DNA from: CAZDYI01 sp964509765
GTDB lineage: Bacteria; Pseudomonadota; Gammaproteobacteria; Tethybacterales; Tethybacteraceae
Direction of reading: 5' to 3'
Length of the DNA stretch: 9,214 nucleotides
Assembly: GCA_964509765.1 (NCBI GenBank)
Contig: CAZDYI010000034.1
Coordinates: 1-9,214 of the forward strand
Shown: positions 6,068 through 9,214 of the stretch, one piece after another
How the letters are laid out: the number at the start of each line of letters is the position of its first letter
Numbering within the stretch: position 1 is the first letter of the stretch
Program-made: the position numbers and the translations under genes
Notes under the pieces: model-generated
Database searches by the model: none
What the model was told of the DNA's origin: nothing
What the model saw: only the letters and a program-made list of their open reading frames with translations

Positions 6068-7269
6068 CAGCGGTTGACCTCCTGGCGGCGGCGCTCGATC
6101 TCGTCGCGGCCGCTGCCGATCGCGTCCGAGATCGTGCCGGCCCCCTGGGTGATCCGGTCCATCAGGGACTCCTGCGCCGACTGCTGCGAGCCGTCGCCGA
6201 GGCGCGAGGAGCCCCCGAACATCCGGTCGAGCGGCAGGTAGAGCAGGCTGTTGGAGCCCTCCTTCTGGTCGACGATGATCTTGTTGGTGCGGCTCATCAG
6301 CTCCTCGATCGCGTCGAGGTAGAGCCTCTGCCGCGTCACAACCGGCGCGTCGTCGTACTCGCGCGCGAGCTGGACGAAGCGGGCCGAGGTTCCCTCGGCG
6401 AGCGCGATGCGCTGCTGCCTGTAGGCCTCGGCGTCCTCGAGTATCCTCGAGCTCCGGCCGCGCGCCTTCGGGACGATGTCGTTCGCGTACGCCTGGCCCT
6501 CGTTGATCTTGCGCTCGCGGTCCTGGCGCGCGCGGATCGCGTCCTCGAATGCGTCCTGGACCTGGTCGGGCGGCTGGACGTTCTGGATCGCGACCTGCTG
6601 GACGAGGATGCCGGTCTCGTAGCGGTCGAGGATCTCCTGCATCAGCGTGAGCGTGTCCTGGGCGATCTGCTCGCGGCCCTCGTAGAGGACGAAGTCGATG
6701 TTGTTGCGCCCGACGACCTCGCGCATCGCGGTCTCGGCGACCTGCTGGACCGCGGCCTCCGGGTCGCGGTTGTTGTACAGGAAGTCCTCGGGGTCCTTGA
6801 GGAGGTACTGGACCGCGAACTGCAGGTCGATGATGTTGAGGTTGTCGGTGAGCATCAGCGACTCGCGCGGGACCTTGCTCTTCTGGCTGCCGCGGTAGCC
6901 GATCTCGACCGTGCGCACCCCGGTGAGGTTGACGATCTGATAGTCCTCGACGTACGGGAGGATCCAGCGCAGGCCGGGCTGGGCCACGCCTATCGGCTTG
7001 CCGAAGCGGAAGGTCACCGCCCGCTCGGACTGGTCGACCGTGTAGAAGCCGGCGAGGAAGATCACCAGCAGCGCGACCAGGCTCACGAGCGAGACGATCA
7101 GCCCGCCGGAGAGCCGCGGCAGGTCCGATCCGCCGCCGCTGCCGTTGCCGCCGCTGCGGAACGCGTCGAGGCCGGACTTGCGCCGGCGCATCCTGTTGAG
7201 GAAGCGGTTGACGACCTCCTCGAGGTCCGGGGGCCCGGACTGCTGGCGGACGCCTGGGAACCTGATCAT
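6067..7269 (-). CDS. hflK: HflK, SPFH-domain partner of HflC and FtsH
   Basis: Second subunit of the HflK-HflC membrane complex around FtsH. It has 400 residues (E. coli 419). The cytoplasmic N terminus carries the HflK-specific GPPDLEEVVNRFLNRM (12-27) and a Gly/Ser linker (about 40-48). One membrane helix follows at about 56-77. The SPFH domain then begins with VDQSERAVTFRFGKP (78-92) and PGLRWILPY. A charged coiled coil follows (RARQDRERKINEGQAYANDIVPKARG). The family motif KIIVDQKEGSNSLLYLPLDRM is present, and a polar tail ends in ERRRQEVNR. The ATG at 7269 overlaps the hflX stop as ATGA. No Shine-Dalgarno sequence is visible, so translation probably depends on re-initiation after hflX. 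The stop overlaps the hflC ATG by one base. Confidence 0.96.
   Translation of the reverse strand: MIRFPGVRQQSGPPDLEEVVNRFLNRMRRRKSGLDAFRSGGNGSGGGSDLPRLSGGLIVSLVSLVALLVIFLAGFYTVDQSERAVTFRFGKPIGVAQPGLRWILPYVEDYQIVNLTGVRTVEIGYRGSQKSKVPRESLMLTDNLNIIDLQFAVQYLLKDPEDFLYNNRDPEAAVQQVAETAMREVVGRNNIDFVLYEGREQIAQDTLTLMQEILDRYETGILVQQVAIQNVQPPDQVQDAFEDAIRARQDRERKINEGQAYANDIVPKARGRSSRILEDAEAYRQQRIALAEGTSARFVQLAREYDDAPVVTRQRLYLDAIEELMSRTNKIIVDQKEGSNSLLYLPLDRMFGGSSRLGDGSQQSAQESLMDRITQGAGTISDAIGSGRDEIERRRQEVNR
6077..6083 (-). promoter_or_regulatory. Strong ribosome binding site for hflC
   Basis: On the minus strand this reads AGGAGGT, nearly the full anti-16S core, nine bases before the hflC ATG at 6067 and inside the last codons of hflK. 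It is the strongest such site I see in the window and confirms the hflC start. It also suggests that hflC, unlike hflK, is translated independently of the upstream gene. Confidence 0.8.
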
Positions 7270-8420
7270 GGTCGCGTGCGGATGGATGGGCTTGCCGCGC
7301 TTGGGCTTACGGGCGCGAGCTCCGTGACTCTGTCGGCGAGCATCGCGCGAAGGCGCGGCAGGCCCTCGCCGGTGACCGCTGATATCCTCAGGCTGGGGAT
7401 TTTATCCCACCCTGCCGCGTCGGGCCGCGCGCGGCCCGAAAGGTCGGACTTGTTGAGCGCGAGCACGCGCGGGACGTGGCCCGCGCCGATGCTGTCGATG
7501 GTGTCCCCGATGACCTCGAGCCTCTCCGGCAGCCTCGGGTCGCTCGCGTCGGCGACGACGAGCAGCAGGTTCGCGATCACCGCCTCGTTGAGCGTCGAGC
7601 GGAACGCCTCGACCAGCTCGTGCGGCAGCGACCTGATGAAGCCGACCGTGTCCGAGACGACTATGTCGCGGCCCTCGCCGAGGTGTGCCTTGCGCGAGGT
7701 CGTGCTGAGGGTCTCGAAGAGCCTCCGCGAGGCCGGGACCCGCTCCTTGGTCAGCCGCGCGAACAGGGTCGACTTGCCGGCGTTCGTGTACCCGACGAGC
7801 GCGACGGAGAACGGCCCTCTGCGGCGGCGGGAGCTCGATAGGTCGGAATGGCGCTTGCAGCGCTCGAGCCGGCGCCGCAGCGCGTTGATCCGCCTTGCGG
7901 TCATCCGCCGGTCGAGCTCGAGCTGCCTCTCGCCCGGGCCGCCGGTCGCTCCGAGCCCGCCGCGCTGGCGCTCGAGGTGCGTCCACGCGCCCTTGAGCTT
8001 CGCACGCCCGTAGATCTCCCCGGCGAGCTCGACCTGGAGCTTGCCCTCGGATGTCTTCGCCCTCCTGCCGAAGATCTCGAGTATGAGCCCGGTGCGGTCG
8101 ATGAGGTCCGCCCCGCATTCCTCCGACAGGCGCGCATGCTGCCCGTCGGTGAGCGTGTGCGTGACGACAAGCGCCGACGCGCGCAGCCTTCCGAGCTCGG
8201 CCTTGGCCTCGGCGGCCTTGCCCCTGCCGACGAGGCTGCGCCTGTCCGCGCTCCGGCGCGGGGCGGTGACGGTCCCGGCCACCTCCATGCCCGCGGCGCG
8301 GACGAGCTCGGCGGTCTCCTCGACCAGGCCGTCGAAGTCGGGCTCGTCCGGGAACCTGACCGCGAGGATGACCGCGCGGCCCTCTTCGGGAGCCTCTCCG
8401 TTGAGCGCCCGGCGAGTCAC
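7266..8420 (-). CDS. hflX: Ribosome-associated GTPase HflX
   Basis: Cytosolic GTPase that binds the 50S subunit and, in E. coli, splits stalled or heat-damaged 70S ribosomes. It has 384 residues from GTG 8420 (E. coli HflX 426). The N-terminal HflX domain carries VGRGKAAE (64-71), DRTGLILEIFGRRA (108-121) and the glycine-rich linker GGLGATGGPGE (154-164), after a basic coiled-coil region. The G domain has P-loop GYTNAGKS (210-217), DTVGF (257-261), NKSD (323-326) and SAVTG (347-351). Start choice: the frame runs open to 8705, but that part is a shadow of der. GTG 8420 overlaps the der stop as GTGA and has AAGAAGG five bases upstream. Oddity: the switch I region reads FETLSTTSR (235-243) where HflX proteins usually have FATLDPTxR. 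The stop overlaps the hflK start by four bases. Confidence 0.94.
   Translation of the reverse strand: MTRRALNGEAPEEGRAVILAVRFPDEPDFDGLVEETAELVRAAGMEVAGTVTAPRRSADRRSLVGRGKAAEAKAELGRLRASALVVTHTLTDGQHARLSEECGADLIDRTGLILEIFGRRAKTSEGKLQVELAGEIYGRAKLKGAWTHLERQRGGLGATGGPGERQLELDRRMTARRINALRRRLERCKRHSDLSSSRRRRGPFSVALVGYTNAGKSTLFARLTKERVPASRRLFETLSTTSRKAHLGEGRDIVVSDTVGFIRSLPHELVEAFRSTLNEAVIANLLLVVADASDPRLPERLEVIGDTIDSIGAGHVPRVLALNKSDLSGRARPDAAGWDKIPSLRISAVTGEGLPRLRAMLADRVTELAPVSPSAASPSIRTRP
7420..7439. repeat. Perfect 20-base palindrome inside hflX
   Basis: Arms TCGGGCCGCG (7420-7429) and CGCGGCCCGA (7430-7439) are exact reverse complements with no spacer, in the HflX segment SGRARPDAAG. With no loop it would form only a short hairpin as RNA, but it is a symmetric site on DNA. 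Possibly chance or codon-driven; no known binding site is recognised. Confidence 0.4.
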
Positions 8421-9214
8421 GGCTGCCTTCTTCTCGCCTCCTTTCCGGACGACTCCTTGAGCCTGATGTGCAGCGGCGCCCCGGCGTAGCCGAGGTCCCT
8501 GCTGAACCTCCCGGCGAGGTAGCGCAGGTACGGCTCCTTGATCAGGTCCACGTGCCTGCCGTGGATGACGATCAGCGGCGGGTTGGTCCCCGCCTGGTGC
8601 GCGTAGCGCAGGCTCGGCCGCTTGCCGTGGCTGCGCGGCGGGTTGTTCGACTCGGTCGCGGCCTGCAGCGACTTGGAGATCCTCGACGGCGCGAACCGGC
8701 GGCATGCCTTCGCGTGCGCCTCGAGCGCGGCGCCGATCACACGGCCCGGCTGGAAGGACGGCTTGCCGACGCTCGCGAGCAGGAACTCCGAGTGCTCCAT
8801 GAACGGGAGCTCGCGCTTCGCCCTCGCGCTCGCCTTGCGGCGCTCCAGCGGCGCGAGCAGGTCCGACTTGTTGAGGATGACGACCGTCGCCCGGCCGTAG
8901 CCGGCGACCAGGTTGGCGAGCAGCTGGTCCTGGTGCACGATCCCCTCGCTTGCGTCGGCCATGAACAGGATGACGTCCGCGGCCTCGGCCGCGTCGCGGG
9001 CGCGCCGCGCGCTCCGGTTCTCGACCGAGTCGACGATCCTCGCCTTGCGCCTGATGCCGGCCGTGTCGACGAGAGCGAGCTTCCTGTCCTTGTGTTCGAA
9101 GCTGTCCTCGACGCTGTCGACGGTGGTTCCGGGCATGTCGGAGACGATCATCCTCTCCTTCCCGAGGAGCCGGTTGGCGAGCGTGGACTTGCCGACGTTG
9201 GGCCGCCCCATGAT
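8417..9214 (-). CDS. der: Ribosome-assembly GTPase Der (EngA), C-terminal part
   Basis: Partial gene: the 5' part, including the first GTPase domain, lies beyond the right edge. The 265 visible residues contain the second GTPase domain and the C-terminal KH-like domain. The ATG at 9211 is an internal methionine, since Ile-Met-GRPNVGKST is the middle of the P-loop strand. Motifs: GRPNVGKST, DMPGTTVDS (a second-domain signature), VDTAGIRRKARI, and NKSD as G4 (NKWD is common). The KH-like part has NPP, RYAHQAGTNPPLIVIHG and GAPLHIRLKES. The G5 segment (about 8762-8788) reads EFLLASVGK rather than the usual ISAxxGxGV, a mild divergence. Der is a double GTPase required for 50S subunit assembly. 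Its stop overlaps the hflX GTG by four bases, so the two ribosome-associated GTPases are probably co-expressed. Confidence 0.95.
   Translation of the reverse strand: MMGRPNVGKSTLANRLLGKERMIVSDMPGTTVDSVEDSFEHKDRKLALVDTAGIRRKARIVDSVENRSARRARDAAEAADVILFMADASEGIVHQDQLLANLVAGYGRATVVILNKSDLLAPLERRKASARAKRELPFMEHSEFLLASVGKPSFQPGRVIGAALEAHAKACRRFAPSRISKSLQAATESNNPPRSHGKRPSLRYAHQAGTNPPLIVIHGRHVDLIKEPYLRYLAGRFSRDLGYAGAPLHIRLKESSGKEARRRQP
8426..8432 (-). promoter_or_regulatory. Ribosome binding site deciding the hflX start
   Basis: The minus strand reads AAGAAGG here, ending five bases before GTG 8420. Together with the GTGA overlap with the der stop, it supports the short HflX start over the longer open frame that extends to 8705. 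Confidence 0.65.

Noticed and set aside
7179..7190. 12-base palindrome in hflK, and a 10-base one at 4778-4787
   Set aside because: Short palindromes of this length are expected by chance at this G+C content.
7276..8489. Plus-strand open frames opposite hflX
   Set aside because: They are antisense to a well-supported GTPase gene, with biased composition and no family resemblance.
8421..8705. A 95-residue N-terminal extension of HflX to an upstream ATG
   Set aside because: This stretch is der coding sequence read in another frame, with shadow-like Arg/Pro/Ala/Gln composition. GTG 8420 has a ribosome site and a GTGA overlap.
1..9214. A hidden defence, mobile or biosynthetic system
   Set aside because: Every gene belongs to a known housekeeping or membrane family. 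There are no integrase, transposase or repeat-array signals and no abrupt visible change in composition.

Overview
The window is a gene-dense stretch of a high-G+C bacterial chromosome (roughly two-thirds G+C by eye). It is most likely gammaproteobacterial. The evidence is gene pairing: a YpjD-like CcsA membrane protein divergent from ffh, a YadG/YadH-type ABC exporter followed by an IbaG-type BolA protein and murA, and hflX-hflK-hflC followed by a DUF2065 (YjeT-like) gene. All are arrangements known from gamma- and partly betaproteobacteria. The exact lineage cannot be named from the sequence alone.

Layout. Bases 1-155 hold the 5' end of a minus-strand ypjD-like gene. Fourteen bases later a plus-strand block begins: ffh (170-1516), ABC ATPase (1517-2440), ABC-2 permease (2437-3228), BolA/IbaG (3228-3491) and murA (3475-4767). 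These genes abut or overlap by 0, 4, 1 and 17 bases, which suggests one translationally coupled transcript. It meets, tail to tail with a 42-base coding overlap, a minus-strand block read from the right edge: der (C-terminal part, to 8417), hflX (8420-7266), hflK (7269-6067), hflC (6067-5153) and a long DUF2065-type membrane protein (5139-4726). This block is also joined by 1-4-base overlaps, except for a 13-base gap before the last gene.

Functionally the window is housekeeping. It covers co-translational membrane targeting (Ffh), a small-molecule or lipid-type exporter, iron-sulfur or redox-linked BolA, the first committed step of peptidoglycan synthesis (MurA), ribosome-associated GTPases (Der, HflX) and the HflK/HflC complex that surrounds FtsH. 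I see no tRNA, rRNA, CRISPR array, transposon, phage gene or defence system, and no evidence of an undescribed system.

What deserves a second look is compaction and local divergence. Only about 27 bases lie outside coding sequence. There is an antisense overlap of the murA and DUF2065 3' ends. Three perfect inverted repeats lie inside genes. Ffh has an altered M domain, HflX an altered switch I, the DUF2065 protein is about twice the usual length, and der abuts hflX where hfq is often found.
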